Origin: Prinia subflava
Lineage: Eukaryota > Chordata > Aves > Passeriformes > Cisticolidae
Length of the DNA stretch: 64,000 nt
Assembly (NCBI RefSeq): GCF_021018805.1
Contig: NC_086259.1
Span: 15,643,501-15,707,500 of the forward strand
Direction: 5' to 3'
The stretch's first letter is position 1, and each line of letters opens with the position of its first letter. Under the pieces are notes generated by a model. That model ran no database searches. It had not been told where the DNA came from and saw only the letters and a list, made by a program, of their open reading frames with translations. Below are positions 48,891-62,370 of the stretch, one piece after another. The position numbers and the translations under genes are program-made.

Positions 48891-51800
48891 TGGGTGTCTT
48901 CAGCAGCCTAAATAATGAGGCTCTCTGCTAAGGCAGCCTCCAACTGAATCACCTGAGTGATCAGGGGAGCGGCTGGGGCTGCAGGCAGTGCAGGGTGGTA
49001 CCTGCTGGCAGGCAGGGGGTGCTGAGCAGCAAGGTGTGGGGCAGAGGTTCTGACATCTTGGATGGACAGGGAAGGAACCAGCAAAGGATTTCAGAACATA
49101 CTCTACATAATCCACCTTGGCTCCCCAAAGAAATTCCAGCCACATCATCTACCTACGGAAATGTACCCTCCTTGGCTGGTAATTACTCCTGGTTCTGTGG
49201 TAGCATGGAAGATAAATGTGCATTAGGCATCAAGATGTCCCAGGAACTTGACACTTAGCAGATGCATGACACCCAGGCCCTTACCCCAACAAAACTAGGG
49301 TGTAGTTAGAATACACTGTCCATAACTTGCTGAAGGGAAAAATCTTCATGTTCAGAACTAGATACATTTTATCTGGGTTAAGTCTCTGTCTTGTTTCTAA
49401 CAGATCTTTAAGAGTCTTGCTATTATCCCTTTTCTTAATGAAAAACATGCATCATCTCTTCACGCAGTGGTTTCCTCCTTTATCTCTTCTGCTGTACCAA
49501 AGGCAGAGTGGTGGGCATCCTGTTTTCTCCCACGCTGTCGTAGTTGTTGCTTTCAGAATAAGCTGGGTTTAAGCTCTGAACTGAGGAGGAATTCATTGCT
49601 GTCCTGGTGTTGGTTAGCAGTTACTCACGCAGAGCCCCTGGGATGACTCAGCTGAGCGTGGGTGGCAAACCAACACAGGTCAGGATTGCCTGCGCTCTGC
49701 ACCCGACTTAAACCATGGCCTGCATCCTTTGGAAACACGAGGACTTTGCTTTCCACCTTGTGTGTTCATATCCCAAGAATGGAGCACATCTTTTCTGTAA
49801 ACATCTGTCAATCAGACAAAACTTACAGAAGCCTCTCAGAGCACAGCTTGGCGCTTGTAATTTCAGTTGTCACACGCAGCACACCTCGTACAGCAGGATT
49901 TCATTGCTCTCGATTGCCAGGGGAGAGCTCTGCGTGTACGTGACATGTAAATGACACTGGTGTCACTGCACATAGGCCTGTGGTTGTGCTCGTGCCTGTT
50001 CCCACAGGTGCTGCCTCTGAACCTGCACGTCGCAGGCTCCCCTGCCCTGTCTGGGGTCAGAGGCTGAGCGATTCCCCTGCAGCAGGGTCTGATGGAGGGG
50101 TGCTGGCACAGCCCTGGGGCCACAGCAGCAGCACCCCAGGCTGATGTTCCTTCCCCAGCGCCCAGTGAGAGGCCAGGGATGGAATAATCGATTCTGATTG
50201 GAGTGAAATGGAAATTTAGGACCTGGGTAGCAGCGGTGATTTACAGCACTGTAACTGAACTGTAGGCTTTAATAATGTATTTTTGCTCCTACAAAGGTGG
50301 AAGAAATGTACCAAATTCTATTAGCCTGAAAAAGAGAGGGAGCTTTGCATGGAGGTCCTTGTTCCAAAAGGCAAAGTTCATCTGAATTTCTTTGTCTGAT
50401 CATCTCAGGAAACAAGAAATGTTTAAATGTACTTTTTGTGCATGCAAATGACCATCCTGATTCTGGGCATGAGAATCTAAGTTCGGTTTTTCACATTACC
50501 AATATTTTTAACTTCTCCAGTACACCAAAAGTACCTAGAGAAAATATTTAAAGTCATTCAGGATATAAATTTTTAGTCTGTCAAACTAAATTCTATGTAT
50601 CAGAGTCTCTGGACTTCCAGTCAAATATTCTTTTTATATTATGATTGATGACCTGAATCATAACAAAAAATTCTGCCCTACTGTGTCAACACTCAAGGAG
50701 AGAAGAGGTAGACAGGTAATTTACAGGTTAATATTTTCTTTAGGTCCACATACCACTTGTTTATTTAGAGATAATTTGATTGAACAGGCAAAGATCATGT
50801 GAGAAGGGGTTTTGTTAGTAGTGTGTTTCTAGATCAATCATAGTTTGATTACTGGAAGTCCATCCTGTTATCAAATGTATTTCTCATCAGATATTAATTA
50901 GACATGTGGACAATAATATGGAACGTCATCACTTTGTCACAATGTTTGTCAACCAAATGTCATTTTCTTTGCATTTTAAAATAGATTTTTGGTTTATTGA
51001 ATTAAAGTGTTGGAGTTTTCTATCTTTAAAATAAATTTTAAAATCGTTTTTCTTGTACCAAAACATTGAAAACAGACCCTGACTTCTGGATTTTGTAGTC
51101 AAAAGCTGGAGAAATAGAAACCATGAGTCCAGTTCTGGTGTTAGGCTTGGTGGGTTCGTGGGAGAGAGGAAACTGTAAGACTGTAGAAAAAATGGAAACA
51201 GGAAAGAAAATTATAAGGCAAGCTTGACAAAGTGGATTTCTCAATTAGTTAAATCACCTGTGGGATCAGAAACTGGAGCTGCCCATGGCCTGCAGTCAAT
51301 AAAGGGGTTCTCCCACCTTTCTCAGTCTCTGATGGCAACACCAGGTATAACAGAGAAAAACATTTTGATATAAAATTTAAAAATCTTGCCTAGCCAGGAT
51401 GAGGTGGATTTAAACAACCATGGTAATTCCTAAACCAATTTAATTTCCAGATTCTCCATGATGTGATATCAGGGAATCCCAAGCAGAGAAGTGGTTGGTT
51501 TGGAACAGATGAACTGGAAGGAAAGGAGATATAAGCAAGGGAATTCATGGGAAGAGAAAAAGAGTGAAGATCAGGAGGAAAGAGTTATGAGAAACTTCTG
51601 TATTAGAATGTAAGAGGTATGATAATTTATTTTGTTCCTGGCACAATGAAACTGCTCAAAGGGAAAAGTTATTAGCTCTCCTTGATCATTAAAGCAAATG
51701 GAGAATTTGGAATGCAGACAGCAGGGAAAACAGAGGTTTTGAGGAAGAAGATGACTTATTCTTTTATTAGAACTATGTGCACCCGGTGTAATTGCCATCT

Positions 51801-54323
51801 CAGTTCTGGAATAGCAAGTTATGGCTTTTCAGCAGCAAGGAGTGTAAAATGGTTAGCTGGCCTTGGGAGTGGTGAAGTGTAAGTGCAGCAGAGGCAGCAG
51901 TTGTGGTTGTGTCTGCTGTGGAGCCTCTGAGGAGGATGTCGTGCAGACTGACACCGACAGCAAGGCAGTTTCACGGGGCAGGTTTGACACTGCTGTGGCA
52001 CTCACTGCTAGAATCGTTTGGGGTCTGGTTGCTCACCAGGAAAGGCAGAAGAAGTGTCACTGTTTTGAGAAATGCTGAGGACAGATTGCTTTGACATTCA
52101 GTAAATCAGGATAAAACCCTGTGCCCATAATCAGCCTCCTGTTTTGCCTGTTATTTCTTTGCAAAATGATAGAAAACATTCGTCTGAGACACATGTCTAA
52201 GCATTAATCAGGCCAAACCCATCAATTCAACAGTGATACTCTTATTGTGTCCAGACTGTACTCTGTAGCAAGAAGCCACATTATTTCTGCATAAATTCTT
52301 CTCCCTTTTCCTGTATATTTTTGCCTTTCCGCCTCTGACTGGTATTTGTTGAAGATATCTATGCACAAAGAGCCTTTTTCTCTTGTGCCCTTCCTGCCCA
52401 CATATTACAATTGAGCCCAAGTAACACGACAAGCGGTTGCTGTAGAAGTTACTGAGATATAAACAGAGAGACACAGCCTTTGTTATCTAGACATGAAGGA
52501 GGAAATGGAGAGCGGGGAGGGGTGGGGAGATTTTTTTATTAACTTGCAGTTAGAATGGATTTGAGCTGCAGCATCAGTGGAAAGGTGTATATTTACCTTT
52601 AAGTGCCTCACTTGGTTCTGTGTGTTCATACAAGCTCCCTTTTTACGGCGTGCAATTTCTCTCAGAGGTTCCAGAAACCCCCTCTCCAATGGACTCTTGC
52701 AAGACAGCAGAGCTAGGCCATCTTAGCAGAGAAAATTACAAATTACTAATTTAAGTGCTTCTTAGAATCATTTCCTTTTTGTTTTGTATAATTTCCACAC
52801 TTATAAAATCAAACTCTCAGTTAAATGTTTATACAGTAATTCAGCCGGTTTAAGCCATCTGCTAGCGTGGCATCTGCAGAGCTGTTTTGTTGCATCCTCA
52901 GTATTGTTTCCTTCACACATCTTTGTAGCCTGGTATTTTGGTTGCAAAAGAATCATTTTATTTTTCAACACAAAAGAAGTGCTGTTTATATCTCTGGATC
53001 TAATTGTCAGCTTTATTTCCAAACTCTACCTCAAATCAAGTTCTTTCGCCTCTAAAAACCTTATTCTGATTGACATTTACTTTTCAAAACCTATATTCAG
53101 TCTTATCTTGCTCTTTCATTATACCTGCCTCTGTATCAGTATTCGAAAAAATCCTTATCATTTGTGAGGAGTATAGGTGGGCTTGGAGCATTAGTATTCA
53201 TACTTGCATGTTAACAACTGTTATAACGTGTACCAGAGGGAAAATATTATTTCTTGTAAATGCTCAATAATTACAGTCTTTATTGCATCAAAACCTGTGT
53301 TTTGACAGATAGTGGAAAGCTTTCAAAGTTTGTGTGGGATGGATGACAGATAGCTGCAGGTGGAAAATATTTTTTTTAGGTATTGGGTTTTCAATCCCTG
53401 ATACTGTAAATATTCTTCCAAAATAACATTAACCTTCCACACAGGGTTGGTAGTGTTCAATGATAATACATGTATTAGCAAAAGATACCTGGGAAATAAT
53501 TCTTAATGATTGCATCTAATTAATCTATGGTTGGGACATTAACGTCTCTTTTCATTAAGTTGGGAAGTATGAAAGACTAGAAAATTACTGCTGTGCTGGA
53601 TTTAGTGCTTTAGGTATAATTTGAATGGATGTGCTAAATTCTTGGTCGTAACTTGCACTAACACCTAGTCTAAGACAAATTAAAAGGGGAGCTTATCTGC
53701 TATTGCACTTTCCAAGAATACTTTGGATGCTTTTAAGCCATTTGCAGCGTATGACTTTGTGAAAGGATTTTTTTTAATATATACATCCTGTGAGACATTG
53801 TCCAATAATTTCCAGTACACGTGGTATCTCAGTTTTGTGAAGACTGAGACACAAAATGAGCCTGGATGTTCTTTTTCTGTTTTGCTTTTCTTTTGGTGTA
53901 TTTTTTTATGTGTGCTGTCTTACTGGATAAACATTTGCATTTGCAAGGAAGTCGTACCAACCAGTAGCCTGCTGCAAAGGAGGTCATGAGAAGTCTGAGA
54001 AAGTTCATCTGAACTTGCAATTCTTTTGTTTGGGGTGTAGATGTTCTGATCAAGTCTGTGCTACAGTCAACTGCACCTAACACCATGATTTGTGCTGAAA
54101 GCTTAACTCATGTTTTGGGAGTTTAGCAAGCACAATAGTGATGCTGCCTCCTCGTTTGGACACATCCTGGGTTTTGTGTGAAATGCCTGAGCCTCTGGAG
54201 TCTCAAGTGTCTCTTGAGTGTCAGGACACCTCAATAACCTAATGGGATTTTAGGTTTTCAATGAGTTTGAGAGTTATCCAGTTGTGTTTATTCCATCTTG
54301 AACACTATGTTTGCAGTGTTTGG
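48891..54323. other. Non-coding DNA, nothing recognised
   Basis: More than 5 kb of mixed to A/T-rich DNA. The 49900-50165 part is GC-richer and has scattered CpGs. No exon, RNA gene or interspersed repeat family could be supported. A purine-rich stretch lies at 51480-51600. Confidence 0.5.
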
Positions 54324-54365
54324 TCTATTGAAGTCAATGACAAGGCTCCCACTGACTTTAATGGG
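54324..54365. repeat. Doubled near-dyad motif, probable old dispersed repeat
   Basis: TCTATTGAAGTCAATGA is followed seven bases later by CCCACTGACTTTAATGGG, a variant of the complementary reading of the same motif. Single copies recur at 10630-10647 and 26071-26088. From memory, words of this type are widespread in bird and reptile DNA and come from an old interspersed repeat, but I cannot name the family with certainty. Confidence 0.5.
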
Positions 54366-57300
54366 ATCAGAATTGCCAACCTAGAGAGAAAAGGCAGCGG
54401 GATGTAAGATTTCTGTCAACTGCCTTTAATATTGCATCCAAATTGAGAAGGCCACTTCTCTTACTTGGAGGTTGTGGGGATGCTAAAGTGTACTTGACAG
54501 ATGTCTTGCCAAGGGTTCAAGCTGATTGCTGAGAAGTAGCTCTCAGCAGCCTCTCGCAGACCGAGAGTGAATGCAAGTTGGGCTTGAGCATCACTCCATT
54601 CAGAGTGATTAAACAAGGCAGAGACAAACTATCTGACATCAAGTGCTGCCACGTTTTATTAGCCCCTTGCATCACACAGAAGGCCAGAAGGCACCAGCCA
54701 GATATGTGGGCAGATATAAGATGTTCAGATTCCAGCTGTGCTTAACTGATAATACTCCTGAAAAAGAAATTGTGTCTGGCTGCTGCAAGGGTTCAAATCT
54801 GACCCTTTATATTTTTTTTAATGATTAGATGGACCAGCCAAAACTGTAGACCTCACCACCATCTCAGATTGCCAGTAACTTTCTGAGGATTTTTTTCCCA
54901 AGAAAGGGTCCAAGGAGCTGAGACAAAGGGTTTGATTTTGTACCTGATCCGTTTGTTTCACAGATGAGTTTCCCTATGGAATGCCATTCCTTGAGAAGTC
55001 AGCAGGGGTCACTTAAGTTCATTAGTTTGCAGCAAATTCACTTTTGGACTTGTCAGTAAGTAAGCTAAATATCCTTTAGGTATTTATCATTTATGCCACT
55101 GAGTGATTTTCCCTTCTGTAATCTAACTGGGCTGAAAAAAAGTGTTCAAAAGTATGTAAGGAGAGTTAGATAGCACAGTTCCAATACAGCAGTTGGACAG
55201 AACATCTATTTCACATGTTGCCAAATGAAAAAGATTGTCCCACTTAAGAGCATATTGCATCTTAATAGAAATTTATTGTCAAAAGTGTATCCTCCTAGCA
55301 GGAGATGGCATTGTGGCAAAATGGAGGATAGAGATCTCGTTGGACAGCATCATTTTTACTTGTATGCAGCAAATAGAAAAATACTGAGAGTCAACTGACT
55401 GGCACCAATGGGAAAGGATCTTCTGTGTGTTTGCTGGGAAGCCAAGCACATTTCCATTCCTCCTATTGGAGGAAGAAGAAGAGGTGTGTATCCCATCAAA
55501 AGGAAACATTTCTCTCTTTCAGTGACAGCACATTGCACACTCACACTGTGGAGGTTACTGCAGCTCCAGCTTCCCATCCCAGGTGCTCCTCAGGCTCAGG
55601 GAATTGTCCCCCTTTCCTCCCACCACTGCTGTGCTCAGCCCCCTCCTCTGCCCTGATATTCCAGATGGAATATCTTGGGTTTTCCATCAGCAAAGCTTTG
55701 GCTGCATTTTGGGAAAGGGATATAGATCGAAATATTGAGAAAGTTAATTTTCCAGTCTTGGTTGCTTCTTAAAGATCTATTTGATGAGATCATTTAAAAG
55801 GAAGGCCTCTGAAATCCATGTGGCCTCCAGCACAAATCCTGGAGTTTTCTATACATTTTTTTTTGGTATTTCAAAATTTTTCATGTAAGACAAACAATTT
55901 ACTGAAGTTGCAGTGGAATTCCCCAGTTTTCAAGAGGGGCTCATCAGAGTCCACCTTGAACATGGACCAGAGGAGTAGCTCAAAAACACCCCCATCTTTC
56001 CCCTTCGTGGTAAGCAGGATGTTTCCTTGTTTATGAGAACATCATGCTGTTGTCAAGACAAATGAGGATGTAAAAAAACTGGGATGGGAAGAACCTCAAT
56101 TTTTTTTGAGGCACTGAGTGTCATGTGTTGTCTTGGAGCCGGAGCTCCTTTAATCCTGGGTTGATGCCAGCTAAAAAAACTTACCGGCTTATAAATATCA
56201 CACCGAAATCAGAATTGCTTGGTACATGATCCAGAAGACCTCTGCATCCATCTGTTTTATACCAGAGCAGTTTGGAGTTGTTTTAACGACCTGCCTGACT
56301 CAATCAGGACATGCTGTGTTCTTGGGGAGCCTTGGCATTGCAGGTTCCTGCTTTTCTGTTGGTGCCAGGACAAGGAGCAGCAGGGCTCTCTGAGCCCCCA
56401 GCCTCCTCCTCCCTTGCACTGCAGTTTTTGTGGCTAGATTGAGTGAGAGCTACAACAAAAGGAAGCTAATGGTTCTCCCAAATTAGACTGTCTTTTGCCA
56501 GGGGAGTTTAAGAGGTGCAATGGCTTAGTATAGCAGCTTTGGCATCGTTAGTGCTGCAGCAGAGAAGGCTGTCCAAGAAGCCTGGCTGAGGCTGGAAGGA
56601 GGTGCTACAGACAAATGAAGAGGACACCATAAAGCCTCTAATCCTGCCAGAGATAAAGCTCCACTGAGGGAGCTAATCAGGGACACATAAATTATCAGCA
56701 TAGCAGATGTAAGGAGGAGCATTGCACAGAGGGCAAAATAGAGTTCAGCAGAACATAGGTCTGACCAGATGTGCAAACACACACCTAAGCTGATAGAAAT
56801 AGGAACAAGGAGTGCGCAGTCTTCAGCAAAATTTAGGATGACCCAGTAATGTCATTCCTGACCTTACCTCTGCTGTGGAACTCAGACCTGACTTTCTTCA
56901 CTCTCTTTGTTCTCCTATTGATTAACCTGGGTATGAATGTTCTCTTTTTACATTTCTTTTTCCTTGCTTGGTTTGGTGCAGTTTATGCATTGTTTGAGTG
57001 TCCTAAAAGAGCAAAGGGACTTCAACATAGAAACTGAAAGCACAGAGATGCAAAGGTGCTTCATAGTCTGACAAGGTCAAGAATTATCAATAGCTCAATG
57101 CACAAAACTCTGCTACTAGATGTGAATATGCTGTGTGTGTGCAGATATTCACAAGCAATACCAAACAATTGCATTAAAAGTGGCTGTAGGAACTCAGATA
57201 CTTTGTAAGTGTTCATTTGACATTTTAAATGAACAAATAATATAAGTATGTAAATATACACATGCACCTTTGAATTTCAGCATTGGGGAAAGATAAACTG

Positions 57301-58739
57301 CTGCTGGGCAATATCAGTTCCTGCATCTGTAGAACTGCTGCTGGACATGTGATGATTTCCTAATAATAGTCAAAGTGATCATTCAACCTACATTTAGCAT
57401 GCTGGGATTTAAAATGCAAAACAGCAACACACTTCATGCAAATGTCAACTCTGCCTATGTTATAGGGTGCATGTCCAGAGGAGGAAACAATAAGTTTATT
57501 CTTCTCCCCAATTAGACTTTTGTGAAAGGCTCAGTTATGTCTCCAACTATCACATTGAACACGCACTAAAGCAGCACATTAATGTGCCTTTTAATGCTTC
57601 TTAGGAGTAGATCAAAAGAAGTGTCAGGTGCACTTTACATTCCTCCTGTGATGTGTCTGAGGCTGTTAGTGCATCACCTCTGCAGGGGCCGTTGTTCCCA
57701 GCCTGCCGTGCCCGGGCTGCGGGCGCTCTGCTGGGACTCTGCCCCCCAAAAATTCTCAGGGATTTACCTCCATCCCACTGCACCTTGTGTCTTGGCTCCA
57801 CAGCTGGAGGAAGGCAGTGGAGCCACGCTGCTGTCACCAAAAGCAGGGTTCAGCCTTTGCTTTGCAGTGGGAGAAAGAGCTGTTGAGATCAGTCCTGGAG
57901 AAAACATCTTAAAACTCAAGATGCTGGAAAATGGAACTTAATTAATGGGAGCAAACTTGCAAACCTCCACGGCAAACTGTTATTATTTTGCTTGCTTGCT
58001 TGAGGGAATATGTCAGAGCAGTGTTTACCTTTTCTTAGTACAAGCTTGGCTGTTCTACCCATCATTTACTTTTACGTGATTAGCAGGTGAACTTGTAGCT
58101 CTGTCACTCTAAACACAGGGTGCTTAAAATGTGCAAGAGACAACTTTCCTTAACCAGGACAGCATTGTCATTGCTCTGGCCCTGGGTCCCTTGGCTCCAC
58201 AACAGAGTGGTGACTGATGCAGCTCACTGTCAGCACGTGGCTCTTGTTGGAGTGTGGGACTGATGTTGGCCAAAAGATTGCAGAGTGCTTTTGGCATGTG
58301 AGACACAGCCGGGATATCGCGGGCACCCTCTGCTGCACCAGATACTGAGAATAGAGCTGGGCCTCTGAGATCTGCAGAGCTGAGTATGGCTTAAAAATGG
58401 AGGATAAACAGAAAAGAAAATGTACCTGGTGTCAGCTATAGGGGTGAAACTGCAAAGCAGGAGACAAGGCTGAGGAAAGTATGTGAGGAGCAAGAGAACA
58501 GAAACGCTGCAGTGTGCAGGATGACACGGACGAGGACAAGAAGCTGGAATTGATGCAAAAGTGGGGATGCAGCAGTGAGAAGGGTTCAAGTTTTGTAACA
58601 AAGTTCATTTCTATATGTTTTCCTCTTTCAAATGGATGCTTTGAATAAATAGTGCTTTCATTTCCCGTGAGGCAGAGGTGAATAATAAGTGCCTCATCTG
58701 GGGACGCCGATCTCCCCAACATCAGTCATCTGCTTGCAG
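54366..58739. other. Non-coding DNA, nothing recognised
   Basis: No exon or named repeat. Overlapping frames of up to 123 codons (58230-58601 minus) and 119 codons (57582-57941 plus) have no recognisable motif. A GC-rich patch with several CpGs lies at 57680-57740. Confidence 0.5.
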
Positions 58740-59240
58740 CCCTGCACTCCGGCAGTGCTTTGGCTGAGCAAATTAGCCTGAAGTGTTGTGCCCTTGGCTG
58801 GCAAATCCTTTCAACCCGGTTGAACGGACAAAATGAATACCCAGATTGTTCCTACGTCTGTTATTCTCTCGTGTTTATCTGGCTGAGCTGTCAGTCAGGC
58901 CATTATAACCGTGGTGCACACTCAAATGACTTGTCCACTCACAAAAGCAGAGTCTGTTGATGATAAGCTAAACAAAACTGGAGAGCGACTGTTGACAGAG
59001 TTGGGGATCTTGCAAATGTCTCAGGTAACAGCAGAAATGCAGTTTGGAAGGTACAGACCAAGCTTTTCTTAGGCGTGTGTAGTTCTAAAGAGTTCACTGG
59101 GATTTGTCAGCAGACGATAAACGGGCGTTGGTAATGAACTGGGTTCCTCTCTACTTTAAACAAATTAAGCGGCACGAAGAAGATTTCTGAAACTCGAATG
59201 TAAGGGTGTATTGCACTTCCAAGAACTAATTAGCCTGAAA
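58740..59240. promoter_or_regulatory. Candidate conserved non-coding element
   Basis: Retained CpGs are spread through mixed sequence (ACTCCGGCAG, ACCCGGTTGAACGG, CTACGTCTG, CTCTCGTG, AACCGTGGTGC, GAGAGCGAC, AGACGATAAACGGGCGTTGG, AAGCGGCACG). CAACC-C-GGTTG at 58812-58822 is a perfect dyad close to a Grainyhead-type site with one extra base. No repeat or coding frame of note is present. Inference from texture. Confidence 0.33.
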
Positions 59241-60049
59241 AGACATAATTGACTCAAGCAGGCTGTGCCAGGGCAGAGCGTGGCTGCCCCAGCCATGTGC
59301 TGGGAGGAGGGAGAGACACCCACAGTGCCTGTGGAGAATGGCCCAGCCCTCCCAAAGGGCTCTGCACAGCCAGCCCGGGGCTTTGGCTGCCCTCGTGCTG
59401 CTTTGCAGGACCTGAGGGTTTGGGCTTGCTCCTTCCCAGGCAGGGAGGATGTTTGCATGATGGGAGCTTATCAGTTATACTCATGAGAAGAATTGGTTTT
59501 CTTGGATGTCCAGCAAAGCAGTGAATGACACAAGTGGAGTGCTGTGTGATTCATTTTCTGAGTTTTTCCATGGGGACACTGAGTCAGGGCTCTCCTGAAA
59601 CTCATTTGACTGCATGATATTAAATAATGCAGTGCCTTTGTGCTGAAAGTGACTATAGCCAAAACCACTTCGGTCATTTAGTCTGATGTTTGTGGCAAAA
59701 ATTACCAATTTCAGATTGTGAGTGTGAACAGGCTCAGGTGTCTGAGCAGTGCTGAGCCATATAACAGAAAGTGTCTCCTCCATCTCCTTCCCAGACAGGC
59801 AAAGCCAGCATCTTACTTTCTGCAGTGAAGAGAAAAGACAGGACTGAGTAAGACTGCAACGGTTTAAATCCTCATAAGTGTCATGAAGAAGCAGAGGAGA
59901 ACTTAAGCAAAGAAGGTCCTGTGTCTTGCTGAGAGTTTGTTAAGATGCACAGTTAGGGAGGGAGATGCTGCTGAGAGCGTGGCACAGCGCAGCAACAACT
60001 CTTTTATCAGCAGCTGGTGCCTTCAAAATCCCAACCCCAGTAGCCTTGT
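59241..60049. other. Non-coding DNA, nothing recognised
   Basis: A GC-rich patch (59265-59450) gives overlapping open frames of 73-97 codons on both strands without family resemblance. No exon could be supported. Confidence 0.5.
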
Positions 60050-60260
60050 TGGTGGTGATGATAACTGTAACGGATGGAACAGCTATTTTTCATCAAATGC
60101 TTGTTAGTCAATTTATTAGACCCCTAATATACTAATGCACTCATTTGGCAGCATCTCAGCAAACGAGGCTCGCCGTGGAGTGCACTCACTCAAAGTCACG
60201 GTAACTCGCAGGTTGCTGATTTCTCATCAGCACTCAGAAGATAATTTGCAAATGTGCCAT
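60050..60260. promoter_or_regulatory. Candidate conserved non-coding element
   Basis: TAACTGTAACGGATGG (MYB-like word), TTAGTCAATTTATTAG, AACGAGGCTCGCCGTGG, TCACGGTAACTCGCAGG and TGCTGATTTCTCATCAGCA show retained CpGs and short dyads in repeat-free DNA. TGCTGATTTCTCATCAGCA contains an imperfect inverted repeat (TGCTGAT/ATCAGCA arms, 5-base spacer) at about 60214-60232. Function is inferred. Confidence 0.33.
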
Positions 60261-62024
60261 TTATCATTATGCTCTTTGTAGAAGCAGGTCTCATGAATGG
60301 GATAAACAGATAAGAGAGTCGAATAATGAACATTTCCCTCCCCAAAAACACTGCCAGCTTCTAGAGGATTGTGTTTTATATACCTTGCAGATGCTGCACC
60401 TCTGTGTGCTCTGGAGTTTGCCTGTACTGGTGAAATAGCTGGGCACACAGTTTCTTAAGGATGGCTGCTAATGCACTTATCAATCTTTATGCTCAAGGAA
60501 CACTGAGTTGAACCAGGTTAAACATTGTCTTCTGGAAGACATAAGATTTCCATTTGTTGCAGTTTAAAAGCAATGGGGATGTGTGGACTTCACCATGAAA
60601 AGCCACCACTTACCTTCCAGCTTTCCTTTTCTCTCTGGAAACATGAGCATCTGTGAAAGCCACTGTTAAAGCCAGCAAAAGGATTATTCAGAGGCAGGAT
60701 GGTGAGGATTACATGGTGGAGGTTGCTGAAGGAGCACTTTTTTCCACACCAAAGACAACAGGCTTTATGGATGCTCTGACCTGCACTGCTGTTCACCACT
60801 CTGTTTGAGCCTGCATCGCTGGCTGCTTTTTATTTGCTTGTTCACTTTTTACTGGGAAGGAGTGGAAAGTAACAGAAGCTCAGTGATCGGTCTGCAGATG
60901 TGATTCCCATCTCCCTTTGTGACATTCAGGGTGGAAGCCCTGCATACAAATCATTACTTCTTATTTTTGCTTCTGCAGATGTGATTTTATTAAATGAAAG
61001 GTGTAACAAGAAGCCCAGCATAGGCAGGAGCCCTTTTGCCAAATAGCTCTGTGTGTTTAGCTCTGTGACTGCTCTCCAGCAGAGCTGGGAAACCATGCAA
61101 AGATATTGATAATTGATTCAGTTTTATATAAGTTAAAAACTAGCTCTTCCCTCCTAGTGTGAAGGTAATGGGTTTTGTCTGTAGAAAGATAATAATTCTA
61201 TGAACCATTTCTACGCCCTCTACTAAAGAATAGTAGAGCTTGCACTTGAACGTAATGCCCGTGTCAGCTCAGCTTTTTAAACATTCATCTTAAAAGAGTC
61301 TTCAAGGACTGGAAAGAGATCTTCCCCAGACGCCACGCTAAGTTTGAGGAACTTAAAAAGTCATGAGGATCCTGTCAATTAATGTGTTTATTCTCATATG
61401 CCTGCTCTGGAAAAAAACATCTACAGACATGAAAGCTGTTTTCTTTCAATTAAAAAGTTGTCATTGCATTTAGTTTTCATAGATAATGGAGAGGGGATTT
61501 TTTTTTTTCTTCCCTTTACTGTACTGGGGGATAAATGAACATTTTTTTACTTTTTACCTTTTTCCTCAGAGTAATCTTCATTTACTGCATGAACAAAAAA
61601 AAAAAAAAAGAAGGAAGAAGAGAGCTAAATTGAAACCTTGTCTCCAAATCTGTATGCAGGAGGTGACTTGATTTAGAAGCTTTAGGTAATTTCTTTTTTG
61701 TTCACAGTCCTTCAGTTGAAAGGCTTCCACAAACAGTGTTACAGCACGGAAGGGAGGAGATGGAGAAATTTATCAAGCTATTTATCAAATTATTTTCACA
61801 GTCTGTCAAAGTCATAAGCATGCTGGAAAAGAAACATAAAGAGCGTGTTGGAACAGAGGAGCACGTCTGAGTGAGCAGCAGGACTGCAGCACAACCAGAG
61901 ACAGGGGACTGCTCCTGGCTGTGGCTGCATCTGCCCTCAAACCCAGCCCCGGCACTTGTGGCATTAAATCCAGGTTTGACAGATTATGGACTGAGAAAAT
62001 GGAATAGAAAACATCAAAACTGGC
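60261..62024. other. Non-coding DNA, nothing recognised
   Basis: Mixed A/T-rich DNA with a T-run near 61498-61508 and an A-run (15) at 61595-61609 followed by a purine-rich stretch. The part at 61190-61280 keeps isolated CpGs and may be conserved. No exon was found. Confidence 0.5.
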
Positions 62025-62118
62025 GCAGTGGAAGGGGTGGAACGGGGCACTGGACCTAGAGGATCTTTAAGGTCCCTTCCAAAACAAACCATTCCACGGT
62101 TCTGTGCCTCTGTGATCG
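62025..62118 (+). mobile_element. CR1 retrotransposon extreme 3' end
   Basis: 'gcagtggaaggggtggaacg' leads to 'ctagaggatctttaaggtcc', 'cttccaaaacaaaccattcc' and 'ctgtgcctctgtgatc', matching the last part of a CR1 in sense orientation. The block 'ggatctttaaggtcccttcc' is well preserved, and the terminal repeat is degraded. Confidence 0.85.
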
Positions 62119-62340
62119 TTAAGGAGAGGTCAGAGAGAAGGGGACAGACATCCCCTCTCTGAGACTGCTGAGATTTACAGCTGGGGATGGTGTTGGATCT
62201 AAATGTGCCCATCCTGGGGTGGGGAGTGAATCACATCCTGAGATGGGACCCCGCGCTCTGGAGGAAACAGCCCTGGAATGTGCATCCTTGGTGAGACAGC
62301 ACTGGCAAAACAGAAGGAAAAATAAACAAAAAAACAACTG
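62119..62340. other. Spacer; U-rich on the minus strand
   Basis: Between the CR1 end and the proposed transcript end. On the minus strand 62298-62340 reads T/G-rich (TTGTTTTTTTGTTTATTTTT), a plausible downstream element for the poly(A) signal at 62371-62376. Confidence 0.45.
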
Positions 62341-62370
62341 AGAGTGAAGGAACCAGTCTAGTAAGAAATC

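Noticed and set aside
49900..50165. GC-richer patch considered as a CpG island or exon
   Set aside because: CpGs are scattered rather than dense, and frames on both strands lack any family resemblance.
54788..54808. B-box-like GGTTCAAATC with AGGGT/ACCCT arms, suggesting a tRNA T-arm
   Set aside because: The loop is too long, and no acceptor stem, A-box or anticodon arm was found at the right distance upstream.
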